DNA of 42,694 nt from Spirochaetales bacterium (GTDB lineage: Bacteria > Spirochaetota > Spirochaetia > Treponematales > Treponemataceae). The notes beneath the pieces are model-generated. The model did no database searches and was not told the origin of the DNA. It saw only the letters and a program-made list of their open reading frames with translations. Below, in pieces: positions 34,607 to 42,694 of this stretch (the stretch's first letter is position 1; every line of letters starts with the position of its first letter). The DNA lies in contig JAUNWH010000020.1 in the NCBI GenBank assembly GCA_030540405.1, positions 1 through 42,694 on the forward strand, written 5' to 3'. A program made the position numbers and the translations under genes.

Positions 34607-36424
34607 CTATTTATTTAAAAATTTGAAAATTGATTTTTTCGGTTTTATATTTTGATTTTCCAGAAATGAATTTTTATACTCATCAAATTTCCTGCTCATT
34701 GAAAATTTCTTTTCTTCATAGTCTGTCAAAAATTTTTCCGACAACACTTCTGAATTTTTTCCTTCCACAAGAACCGGTTCCAGCACATTGATAAAAGTTA
34801 CAAAATCATTTTTGTTAAATAAAAAATCAAGAACATACTTCGCATAGACTTCATACATTCTTTTATAGGCTTGGGCATTATTCTCATCTGAAAACTGATG
34901 AAGATAGTTCATGCATATTTTTTGAAGAGAGAATCCATTTTGCAAAAGATAGTGTTCAAGCTCTTTATGCTCTTTGGAATCAGGGGAAAGAATTCTTTTA
35001 TTTAAAGACTCAAACTGTTTACGGCGCAAAAGATATGCTACAATTTCACTAGGGGAGACACCTGCTTCAATCAAGGGCAAAAGGCTGTCCGTTGACTTTT
35101 CTTCTTTACCTTCATTCTGTTTTGAAAAATCAACTCCACGCAAAAGCGCGACAGTTGTCTGAACCAAAATGTCTGTGTCATTTTTCAGTTCCTCCCGTTT
35201 TGAAGAAAGAGTTTCTGCCAGCCCTATTTGTCCGATATGTCTAAGATATGTTTCCAAGTCGCCTGCTCGGATTCTTGACAGAGCCATATTTGGGTTGTCT
35301 TCAATAAGATTAGCAATACCGGCAATTGTGGAAGCCTTTTCCGTTCCCATTATAAATGCAACCGGGGCATCATCATCTTTTTTTATATTTTGAATGCGGA
35401 TAAAATCATTCCACTGGCTATCTGAAAATTGATAAGTATGAATGGCGGTTCCTTTTAGATAATAAAAATATTCATCATTCAACGGCAACGCAAAATTATA
35501 CTTGCCAGAGTTTTTCTCTTTGCTGAAAAAGTCATTATCATAAAGCCGGACATTGTCCACGAACAGATTCCCCTGAACCAGCAGCTTATACATTTCATCA
35601 TAAAGTTCGGAATCTGTTTTTGACGCAGAAATATCATTTACACGTTCAGATAGTTCAAAAAGAATTTTGTATTCGTTAAATAAATTCCGTTTACATAAAT
35701 CTGTGTCAAAACGTTCAAAACTGCTTTTATGCTTCGTATTTCGGACAAAAGTTTCCTGAAAAGACTCAATTTTGAAGCCTAAGTTTTCCTGCTTCTTTTT
35801 TATCCAGTCTAAAACTGATTTCATTCCTCGGGCAGAATCAGATATTAAACAATCTGAAACAGCAATGTCATAAAGCTCAAGGACTTCGGAAAGTTCAAGA
35901 ATTCCATCTTTTACCTTTTGCTTTAAGACTGAAGAAAGCTGGCTGGAAAGGTTTTTCTTGATTTCCTTTATATAATACTTCGCATAGTCTGGACTACCTG
36001 AAAGTTTTTTATAAATATTAAGGACTTCCTGCAATGCTTCAGTAAGATTTTCCGTTTTATGTTGGTTTTCTGCATCAATCCAGTTTTTGTGAGCTGAATT
36101 AATCCATTGCTCCATCTTCTTTTTGAAATTATTAATTTCTGAATCTGTCGGAATTTGAAAATCCTTTTTGCCCAATAAAACAAAAATTCCAGCATTCCGC
36201 TTAAAAAAATCCTCCCAACTAAGTCTTGGATCTTTATCTTTTATTTGAAGTTTATCGTAAACTTTCTGCAAATCAGACAAATCAGTTTCATTATATTTAT
36301 GCTCATCAATTCTTTGTTCTCCTAGAGAAAAATCTCCATTTTTATCATCTTCAATGGATAAATCACCAAGAGAAAATTCATCGTTTTCAAAACTGTCGCC
36401 TAAAGAAAAAATCTCATCATCCAT
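34607..36424 (-). CDS. FSLG-repeat adaptor of the Hsp70 (605 aa, function unknown)
   Basis: The acidic N-terminus carries the motif FSLG three times (residues 6-9, 17-20 and 32-35), the same four residues that end the Hsp70 encoded just upstream. Residues about 70-140 (FVLLGKKDFQIPTDSEINNF to LNIYKKLS) resemble the layout of a J-domain but lack the HPD triad. The rest is soluble and helical with no known motif, ending in a basic KKSIFKFLNK. The gene begins 3 bases after the Hsp70 stop. A role as Hsp70 partner or as a link between Hsp70 and the stator is inference. Confidence 0.6.
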   Translation of the reverse strand: MDDEIFSLGDSFENDEFSLGDLSIEDDKNGDFSLGEQRIDEHKYNETDLSDLQKVYDKLQIKDKDPRLSWEDFFKRNAGIFVLLGKKDFQIPTDSEINNFKKKMEQWINSAHKNWIDAENQHKTENLTEALQEVLNIYKKLSGSPDYAKYYIKEIKKNLSSQLSSVLKQKVKDGILELSEVLELYDIAVSDCLISDSARGMKSVLDWIKKKQENLGFKIESFQETFVRNTKHKSSFERFDTDLCKRNLFNEYKILFELSERVNDISASKTDSELYDEMYKLLVQGNLFVDNVRLYDNDFFSKEKNSGKYNFALPLNDEYFYYLKGTAIHTYQFSDSQWNDFIRIQNIKKDDDAPVAFIMGTEKASTIAGIANLIEDNPNMALSRIRAGDLETYLRHIGQIGLAETLSSKREELKNDTDILVQTTVALLRGVDFSKQNEGKEEKSTDSLLPLIEAGVSPSEIVAYLLRRKQFESLNKRILSPDSKEHKELEHYLLQNGFSLQKICMNYLHQFSDENNAQAYKRMYEVYAKYVLDFLFNKNDFVTFINVLEPVLVEGKNSEVLSEKFLTDYEEKKFSMSRKFDEYKNSFLENQNIKPKKSIFKFLNK

Positions 36425-36427
36425 TTT

Positions 36428-38122
36428 TTACCCCAAAGAAAAATTTTCAAATTCCTCAAGAGTATCATTAACTTCCTGTTCAGAAAGCGAATTTTCGCGT
36501 ACAATCTGAGCCTTCATATATACATTTGTCTTTTGATTTTTTGCTTCAACCTGTAAAATTCCGTTGTTATCTTTTGAAAGTGTAATATCAAGTTTATCCT
36601 GACGAGTAAGTTTTCCGTCTAATTGAACAACAGCAGAACCTATAAATTTACAACTTGCAGGAGTATCGCCCTCGCCTTCATAAACATCAATTTTCAATTT
36701 CTCATCTCCGTCCCGGAGCGGCGGAAAGCTATGAGAAAATTCTATCGGGTAAGCTGAATTTTTCTTAAAAAACTTATAAACAACATCTTCCCCAGTTTTA
36801 TTGTTTATCACCTTTATTCCAACTGATAATGGATTTACCCCGGATTTTATTTTCTCATTATTAAAAGCTGTTTCCTTGCGGACAGCAGAATTTTGCAGTT
36901 TTTCCGCATTTTCAACGACAGCTTCAGTCTGTTCAAACGATGCAAAATCTGCCTTTATATTTTCCCCAAGAACTTTTACTTTATCTCCGCCTGCAAGCAG
37001 ATAACCTTTTATGGCAGCCCCTTCACTTACACAGGTTTTTGGATTGATAACTCCAAAATCAATTTCTTTTCCAGACCACTCTTTTAGAGCATCGCGGACG
37101 GTCGTACAGTTGCTCATATTTCCAATCATAAGAGCTGTGTCAATATCGGACCAGGACAAACTGCTGTCAGAAAGAATATTGTTGCAATAAATCTTGCATT
37201 GATCCGTCCATTTTTCGGTCTTCTTGGCATATAAAGAGCGGCTTATATTTTCCGTATGAGATTTTCCGCCATACTCAATGGTTACAGGAACTGAATCTAT
37301 TCCATTTTTAAATAAAGCGACTTTTGCCTTTTCCACTTCTAGGCGAAGTTTTCCATAGGCAAGTTCTCTTTCATTTTTCGGACCGAAATCTATATCAGCA
37401 GTTGGATAGCGTTTTTCAAAACTGTCTATCATATAGTCAATAATTGAAGAATCCCAGTCAATTCCACCAAGTTTATGGTTTCCATCCGTTGCCAAAGTTT
37501 CTACTTCACGCCCATTTTTTCCATCTTGAATTTTCAGAATTGTAACATCAAACGTTCCGCCGCCTAAATCAAAAACAAGAATTGTTTCACTTTGCTTTTT
37601 TGAAATTGCGCTGTATGCAAGAGCCGCAGCCGTTGGCTCTGGGATTACTTCCAAAACTTCAAGTCCCGCAAACTCGCCTGCAAGTTTTGTTGCATTTTTT
37701 TCTGTATCTCCAAAATATGCCGGACAGGTAATGACAGCCTTTTTGATTTCTTTTCCTAATTCTTTTTCCACATCTGTTTTCAGCTGCTTTAGAATCACTC
37801 CCGAAATCTCTTCCGGTGAAAAAACTTTTCCCCAATACACATAAGGATGGTAAGTTTCCGTCATTCTATCAAACCGAACTTTGTTTCTGTCTTTTCCCAT
37901 CTCCCGCTTTACATAGAGAACAAGATTCTCCGGATCTGTGCTTGATTTTTCTTTTGCTTTTTTCCCAACAAGGAATTCATTTTTATTTTTGCAAAAATAC
38001 ACCGCAGAAGGAGTTATGAATTCATTCTGACTGTTTTTTATAACCAGCGTTTTTCCAGCTTCATCAATAGCGGTAACAGAACAGTTTGTCGTTCCCAAAT
38101 CAATTCCAATAATTGTTTCCAT
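36428..38122 (-). CDS. Hsp70 (DnaK-type) chaperone with a nearly absent lid (564 aa)
   Basis: The nucleotide-binding domain is complete: IGIDLGTTNCSVTAID, PAYFGDTEKNAT, EPTAAALAYS, VFDLGGGTFDVT and GGIDWDSSIIDY. The substrate-binding beta domain follows (NPLSVGIKVINNKTGEDV, LDITLSKDNNGILQVEA). Housekeeping DnaK has about 640 residues; here the helical lid is reduced to a short end (EQEVNDTLEEFENFSLG). The variable SGGK/GNMSNCTTVRDAL part replaces the usual GGSTRIPKVQ, so it is a diverged accessory Hsp70. The ATG at 38122 starts the ATPase domain directly, with AAGGA upstream. It would act on the tubulin-like or FSLG proteins of the same operon. Confidence 0.92.
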   Translation of the reverse strand: METIIGIDLGTTNCSVTAIDEAGKTLVIKNSQNEFITPSAVYFCKNKNEFLVGKKAKEKSSTDPENLVLYVKREMGKDRNKVRFDRMTETYHPYVYWGKVFSPEEISGVILKQLKTDVEKELGKEIKKAVITCPAYFGDTEKNATKLAGEFAGLEVLEVIPEPTAAALAYSAISKKQSETILVFDLGGGTFDVTILKIQDGKNGREVETLATDGNHKLGGIDWDSSIIDYMIDSFEKRYPTADIDFGPKNERELAYGKLRLEVEKAKVALFKNGIDSVPVTIEYGGKSHTENISRSLYAKKTEKWTDQCKIYCNNILSDSSLSWSDIDTALMIGNMSNCTTVRDALKEWSGKEIDFGVINPKTCVSEGAAIKGYLLAGGDKVKVLGENIKADFASFEQTEAVVENAEKLQNSAVRKETAFNNEKIKSGVNPLSVGIKVINNKTGEDVVYKFFKKNSAYPIEFSHSFPPLRDGDEKLKIDVYEGEGDTPASCKFIGSAVVQLDGKLTRQDKLDITLSKDNNGILQVEAKNQKTNVYMKAQIVRENSLSEQEVNDTLEEFENFSLG

Positions 38123-38138
38123 ATACTTATAGTTGTCC

Positions 38139-40658
38139 TTATAAAAATTCATGTAAAATCAGTTTTATCTGTTTTTCTTTGCTGGATTTAACCGGGATAT
38201 TGTTTTCTTTTGCAAATTCTGCAAGTTTTTCTTCTGAAACTTCACTTAATGCGTCTTCAAAAGAAATTTTTGCGGCTAAATTATCAATTTCCTCATCAGA
38301 AAGATTTTCTTTATCTGCTTCAAAAGTTTTATTGTATAATTCCACAACTTTTTCTGGCTCAATATAGAAAAGAAGAATACTGCGTGTGAATTTCCAAAAA
38401 TTTTGATTTTTTGTTTCTGACTCTTTTACATCCTCTGTTTTTTCTGTAAGAGCATTTTTTTCATCTATTTTTATTTTTTCAGCAATAGAAGCGTCATACT
38501 TCAGGTCAGAAGTTTTAATATTCTTGTAATTTTCAAGAAAGACCTTTTTCTTCATGTCTTTTTGCGACATATAAAGATAGTCCTTGAAGTAAACAACACC
38601 ACCAAGCGTAAAATCTTTTGGAATTTCTAATTTTTCCAATGATGAATCAAATTTTTTATTTATTTCCTCACTCAAACAGTCTTCAGCAATATTACCAGGG
38701 ACAAGCATAATCTCATTCTTAAAAAGAGATGTACCTGATGTTTCAAAAGAAATTGCATTGATATTTTCAGTTTTATACTTTGATTCCTCAACCGCACGTC
38801 TTGAAAAATCATAAAATTCATCTATTTTATCTTCCGTTTCTGAAAAAATCTTTTTATTTTCTGATATAAATTTGTTTTCGATAAAACTAATGAATTCCGT
38901 AGGATTCTGTGTAATTGCAAAAATATCCTTTTCAGAAATCCATTGCTTCAAAGCGCTAGAAACACAGTCCTTTATTTTCTGCAAGTTATGCGAACCAAAG
39001 TTTCTGTTTTTGATTCGTTCCAATAGTTTTGAATAATCGTCAGAAACTTCAAACATTGGCAGAATGTAATACGAATCATTCATAGTTTCGATAAAGTGAA
39101 TTTTATTCAACAAATATTTTTCTTTATCTTCAAACGCTTTTTCAAGATTTTTTAAATTCGACAAAATTTTTTCACATTCAAACAATGGTGATTTTCCATC
39201 ATTTTCAAGAGAAATCCAGTATTCATAAAACGCCTTGGAAAGTTTCTGAGTTATAAGGGAATCAAGATATTCTTCAACAGGAAGCGACAAAATTGCATTT
39301 TCAATAAGTTTCTGTCTTATTGGCCGCAATGGAAAAAATGAAAGCAACTTGTTTTTTTGAAGCTTTTCTATTTTCTTGCCTGCATCTCTCAATTCGCCTT
39401 CAATATCATGAAGTTCCGAATTGTCAGATTGATTTTTTAAGGATGCCCTCCAGTTTTGAAATTTATTCTTTAATGCTTCTATAAAAGTTATATAAGTTTT
39501 AAAGTTTCCATTAACTCTGTCAACCTTAAAAAGATTTTCAAATCCGCTTTTTAAAGTTACAAAAAGATAGTCAAGCTCTTCATGCGCAAAACTGTCATAA
39601 CATGAAATCATATCAAAAACTGTTGATTCAAGACGTTTTTTGCAGTCATCAATATATCTATTAAAATCAGAATAAGAACCGCTGACATAATAATTTAGAA
39701 TACGCGAAAAATTTTCCTTATAGCGGTTTATAAAAAGTTTTACAGCTCGCTCCATTGGAAATTCATCCGTATTTGAAGGAATATCAATCATGTCAAAAAA
39801 TTTTGAAAGATAATATTCCAAATCAGTACCTTTTATTGGCTCTTTTAAAAATGACGATACTATCTTTTCTTCAAAAAGATATTTTAAGTAATATTTTTGG
39901 ACTTCATTAATTCTAGGAATCTGCACCATAGAAAAGCATGAAAGATTCTTATCAGAATTTTCTTTGTCATTTATTTCTGCCAGATAATTATGACTGTTTT
40001 CGCTCATTTTTTTTGCAAGATAGAACAGTTCATAAAATATTCGCTCCGCAAAAACAATTCCGGTTTCATTTTCTACCGCAGTTGACTTGCCAGGTGTCAC
40101 AAGCACATAATTTCTGTTAAACGGACCGGAAGCAGAATCGATTTTTTCAAACGACTTACCATTTACGTCTGTATAAGGAGCAGAATAAAAATTTTCATGA
40201 TTTACTTTTTCCAGTCTTCTAAAAAAATTATAAATCAGACCTAGATTTTCATCAGAGATTTTTTCTACCGCACCAAGTTCGTCTGCAAATGTAAAAAATC
40301 CAATTACTGAATTGAAATTAAGTGCTATTCCTTTTTGATGCATCAAATACGGCAGATATGCAAAATCAACCGCATATTTTGAAGTAGATGATTCAAACAA
40401 ATCTCCTACAAAAATAAAACAAAACGGCTCGTTGTTTTTTCTTGCAGAACTACCTTTCACAGCCTCAAGGATTCTGTCCATATATTCGGTTGAATAAAAG
40501 ACATCGCTGCTTTCAAAATTTACAGTATGAAGAACAACGGAATTCGCAATCTTTCCCAACTGCACACGGCGTTCTTCTATAATATGAACAAGATTATTCG
40601 AAACCGCTTCGCCAAATTTTCCGAGACCTACAAGGATTACTTCTTGCTGACTTAACAT
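38139..40658 (-). CDS. Tubulin-like (Tubulin_2-type) protein with degenerate nucleotide loop (839 aa)
   Basis: The start EVILVGLGKFGEAVSNNLVHII is the first strand and glycine loop typical of Tubulin_2-type proteins, and GPFNRNYVLVTPGKS followed by ERIFYELFYL fits their later strands. In the place of the tubulin signature GGGTGSG is VGDLFESSTSKYAVDFAYLP, so GTP binding may be lost or changed. The C-terminal ~500 residues are helical and charged, and the last ~35 (EEKLAEFAKENNIPVKSSKE) look like a SAP/HeH fold that may bind nucleic acid. It lies between the truncated tubulin-like gene (4 bases) and the Hsp70 gene (16 bases). Confidence 0.7.
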   Translation of the reverse strand: MLSQQEVILVGLGKFGEAVSNNLVHIIEERRVQLGKIANSVVLHTVNFESSDVFYSTEYMDRILEAVKGSSARKNNEPFCFIFVGDLFESSTSKYAVDFAYLPYLMHQKGIALNFNSVIGFFTFADELGAVEKISDENLGLIYNFFRRLEKVNHENFYSAPYTDVNGKSFEKIDSASGPFNRNYVLVTPGKSTAVENETGIVFAERIFYELFYLAKKMSENSHNYLAEINDKENSDKNLSCFSMVQIPRINEVQKYYLKYLFEEKIVSSFLKEPIKGTDLEYYLSKFFDMIDIPSNTDEFPMERAVKLFINRYKENFSRILNYYVSGSYSDFNRYIDDCKKRLESTVFDMISCYDSFAHEELDYLFVTLKSGFENLFKVDRVNGNFKTYITFIEALKNKFQNWRASLKNQSDNSELHDIEGELRDAGKKIEKLQKNKLLSFFPLRPIRQKLIENAILSLPVEEYLDSLITQKLSKAFYEYWISLENDGKSPLFECEKILSNLKNLEKAFEDKEKYLLNKIHFIETMNDSYYILPMFEVSDDYSKLLERIKNRNFGSHNLQKIKDCVSSALKQWISEKDIFAITQNPTEFISFIENKFISENKKIFSETEDKIDEFYDFSRRAVEESKYKTENINAISFETSGTSLFKNEIMLVPGNIAEDCLSEEINKKFDSSLEKLEIPKDFTLGGVVYFKDYLYMSQKDMKKKVFLENYKNIKTSDLKYDASIAEKIKIDEKNALTEKTEDVKESETKNQNFWKFTRSILLFYIEPEKVVELYNKTFEADKENLSDEEIDNLAAKISFEDALSEVSEEKLAEFAKENNIPVKSSKEKQIKLILHEFL

Positions 40659-40662
40659 TTAT

Positions 40663-42657
40663 CTATCCCCAAAGTGTATCAAGTTCCTTATCTTCAAAAA
40701 GAGTTTTATTTGTCAGTTCTTTTACAAGTTCATTCATTAAATCCAAGTCATTTTGAATGAATCCAGCAGGCAGTTCCTCTTTCATGGATTTATAAGTTTT
40801 TTCTGCTTCCGAAAAGAATTTCTCTTCATTGCCGGAAAGTTTTTCCATAAAATGTACTGTTTCCTTTTTGAACTGCTCAATGTCTTTTTTGTCTTTGAAC
40901 CTTGAGCTTTGAAACCGAACCATAACTTCATTCATTGAATTTCCCAAGTGCAGACCAGGCTTGTCTTTTCTGTTCTGCATTAAATCCCGTTCTGTAACAA
41001 AATCAACAGACAACGGCTGAACTTTCAGACGCTTTGCAATATATGCAACAATCAGCAGCTTGCGGAATTCATTCTGCAGCTTTCTAGGATCAACGGACTT
41101 CTCATCCAAATCATCAAACTGAAGAGATCCGAACATATTTATTTCTTCATAGTCTGTTCCGTTTTCCTCATTTTCTTTTTGCTGTTTGAGTTTGGAAGCA
41201 GCATACACGCTTTTGCAGTTATTCATAACAGATGACAACGAATACAACGGATAACCTGCTATAGAATGCATAATATTCACTTCTGAAATTTCAGAGGTCG
41301 GTGTAATTGCAACATTGCTTGGAGCATGGTGAAGTAGCTTCTGTTTTAAGCAGTGGTTAAACATGTGACATGGCTCTTTCTGATATTTTTCAGGGTCTTG
41401 CTCCATAGGACAAATTCTATTTATGCCATTTCCCCGTACAACTCCGGAAATATCCTTGCATGGCTTACCTTCATATTCATCAGGAATGGAAATTGCAAAG
41501 AATGTAGAATCCTTAAAAGAAAGACCTTCTCTGTTCATCACTGTTTCTTCCACACCTAGATAAATCGGAGATGTTTCAAAATAAGTTCCCTGTTCTAAAC
41601 GTTCACAAACATCTGGAGTATCAAGAATTCTGTCTGCAATATTAACTTTATTGACAGGTTCAAAAAAGAACTTTTCAGTCGCATTCAAAATATCTATATT
41701 CACAAGAGAGACTGTTTTGTTTGCAGCATTAAGATAATCTTTTCCAAAAGCATGAGCATCAGTTACGGAGTCGCTAAGTTCTCCAAAAATATATTCTTCT
41801 GGTTTTTCTGCAAGAAGTTTTTTATAAGCCTCTTCCACATCTTTTTCATAATCAAAAATAACCGCAAACAGCGGATTCGGCTCGAAATGCCTGTTATCGT
41901 CAAGAAATTTATTTATGTCCTTATCAATTTCCTTAAATGTCAAAATTGCTTTTCGATATTTATTTCTATATTGTTCAAGCTCTTTTATAAGCCCATCATA
42001 TTTCGGAACATCATTCCACAAAATGTCCGTAAACAACTGATAGCACCAGTCTGCAATAAAATTTTGTTTTTGAGCATTAAACAAATCCCTGCATACATCC
42101 AAAACTTTTTCTTTTGCGGATGCGATTTTCTTTTTTGTTGCAAAAATACTGTCTGTTATTTCATCAAAATCAGAAAGTGCAGTTTCAAAATCACCGTTCA
42201 AATTCTTCATTGTACTTTCGGCGTCATTTCTTGTTCTGCGGTATTTATCTTTTGCCTCCGTAAATATCTTTATAAGAACTTCTACAAAATTTTCGGCACG
42301 GACTAAAGAGCCTCTGTCGGCAAGTTCCGTTCCGTCAGAATTTTTCTTGACACCAAGTTTATGTTCATGCAAATCAAGAAGAAGCTCCAATTCCTTTGAA
42401 AGCCGAGCAAGAAAACTTTCGCGGAGTTTTTGAGCACGTGTTGAGTTGAGATTTCTGAATTCAACTATTTTTTCATCGATGTCATTTTTCCAGTGTAATA
42501 ATTCCTCTTTTAAATCCTTTTTATCAGTATCTGAAGACTGTTCTTCAAAATCTGAAATGGAATTTTCAATATAGTCCTTAAAAGAACCTTTATAATCCTG
42601 TGTTTCAAAAACGTCAAATGAATCTTCCAACTGAGTTGTAAGACAGGGCAAACGCAT
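40663..42657 (-). CDS. Large tubulin-system protein, probably missing its N-terminal GTPase part (664 aa)
   Basis: The visible protein is a long helical, charged middle part followed by a C-terminal domain with SNVAITPTSEISEVNIMHSI and GYPLYSLSSVMNNCKSVYAA, which resembles the C-terminal half of large Tubulin_2-type proteins (my recognition, not a search). The first residues MRLPC are encoded by the 23-bp repeat shared with the left end of the window, so the natural start was probably replaced when that element was inserted, and several hundred codons may be missing. A stop lies nine codons upstream in the same frame. A CPMEQD-CHMFNHC cluster could bind metal. It is the first visible gene of the operon. 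Confidence 0.55.
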   Translation of the reverse strand: MRLPCLTTQLEDSFDVFETQDYKGSFKDYIENSISDFEEQSSDTDKKDLKEELLHWKNDIDEKIVEFRNLNSTRAQKLRESFLARLSKELELLLDLHEHKLGVKKNSDGTELADRGSLVRAENFVEVLIKIFTEAKDKYRRTRNDAESTMKNLNGDFETALSDFDEITDSIFATKKKIASAKEKVLDVCRDLFNAQKQNFIADWCYQLFTDILWNDVPKYDGLIKELEQYRNKYRKAILTFKEIDKDINKFLDDNRHFEPNPLFAVIFDYEKDVEEAYKKLLAEKPEEYIFGELSDSVTDAHAFGKDYLNAANKTVSLVNIDILNATEKFFFEPVNKVNIADRILDTPDVCERLEQGTYFETSPIYLGVEETVMNREGLSFKDSTFFAISIPDEYEGKPCKDISGVVRGNGINRICPMEQDPEKYQKEPCHMFNHCLKQKLLHHAPSNVAITPTSEISEVNIMHSIAGYPLYSLSSVMNNCKSVYAASKLKQQKENEENGTDYEEINMFGSLQFDDLDEKSVDPRKLQNEFRKLLIVAYIAKRLKVQPLSVDFVTERDLMQNRKDKPGLHLGNSMNEVMVRFQSSRFKDKKDIEQFKKETVHFMEKLSGNEEKFFSEAEKTYKSMKEELPAGFIQNDLDLMNELVKELTNKTLFEDKELDTLWG

Positions 42658-42664
42658 GTAAAAA
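42642..42664 (-). repeat. 23-bp repeat, right copy
   Basis: Exact inverted copy of the sequence at 32-54. It contains the ATG and the first four codons of the 664-aa reading frame. Bases 42665-42694 differ from the sequence outside the left copy, as expected for the other end of the same element. Confidence 0.7.
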
Positions 42665-42694
42665 TTTTTTGTTTTAAATCTCTAAACAGCTATT

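Noticed and set aside
30505-42657. Calling the operon a known Zorya type
   Set aside because: The ZorA-like and ZorB-like pair fits, but there is no ZorC, ZorD helicase, ZorE HNH nuclease or other known Zorya effector, and the tubulin-like and Hsp70 genes are not part of the types I know.
1-42694. CRISPR array, tRNA or rRNA genes
   Set aside because: I saw no regularly spaced repeats with spacers and no tRNA- or rRNA-like stretch. This is from reading by eye; a tRNA scan would be decisive.
1-42694. Local DGR reverse transcriptase or template repeat
   Set aside because: No protein with a reverse-transcriptase motif is encoded, and I found no second copy of the variable-repeat framework by eye.

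Overview
The window reads as chromosomal DNA of a host-associated spirochaete, most likely Treponema. The reasons are: AT-rich sequence with islands of higher GC; a formylglycine-generating-enzyme-type surface lipoprotein that ends in what looks like a diversity-generating-retroelement variable repeat, as in the TvpA proteins of Treponema; a spirochaete-style chemotaxis receptor; relaxed lipoboxes; and repeated DUF4143 ATPases. Both ends carry the same 23-bp sequence in inverted orientation (32-54 and 42642-42664). I read these as ends of copies of one repeated element, and the gene at the right edge is probably cut by it. Taxonomy is inferred from gene content only.

Left part (1-5.4 kb, minus strand): an array of orphan polymorphic-toxin parts. 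It holds a transthyretin-like delivery tip, a toxin-44-type effector with a membrane or secreted immunity candidate, a broken clan-CD-like toxin fragment with a membrane partner, a short remnant of a second tip, a conserved protein of unknown function and a DUF4143 ATPase. 5.4-9.6 kb: the variable lipoprotein, then a NarL-type response regulator, a lipoprotein-like histidine kinase and a small polytopic membrane protein. 9.6-13.2 kb: a YqiA-like esterase, a PcfJ-like protein with its overlapping partner, and a small unknown gene. 13.6-18.1 kb: a six-gene operon around an SPFH/GYF protein with zinc-ribbon and tail-anchored partners.

Middle (18-30 kb): a decayed DUF4143 ATPase, a Fic AMP-transferase, an intact DUF4143 ATPase, an aconitase-family hydratase, a HEPN/MNT toxin-antitoxin pair, a methyl-accepting chemotaxis protein split by an amber codon, a small lipoprotein, an outer-membrane beta-barrel candidate and a DUF4405 membrane protein. 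At least four copies of a hairpin repeat sit in or at the edge of intergenic regions.

Right part (30.5-42.66 kb, minus strand): a tight nine-gene operon, which is the most interesting object here. In transcription order it encodes a 5'-truncated tubulin-like (Tubulin_2-type) protein, a second large tubulin-like protein with a degenerate nucleotide loop, an Hsp70 with almost no lid, a 605-residue protein with FSLG repeats matching the Hsp70 C-terminus, a MotA/TolQ/ExbB-type channel with a long coiled-coil tail (ZorA-like), an OmpA/MotB-type peptidoglycan-binding partner (ZorB-like), two unknown proteins and a small exported protein. An ion-driven envelope stator combined with a tubulin/Hsp70 machine, and without the Zorya nuclease or helicase, looks like an undescribed envelope-sensing or defence system. 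That role is inference.
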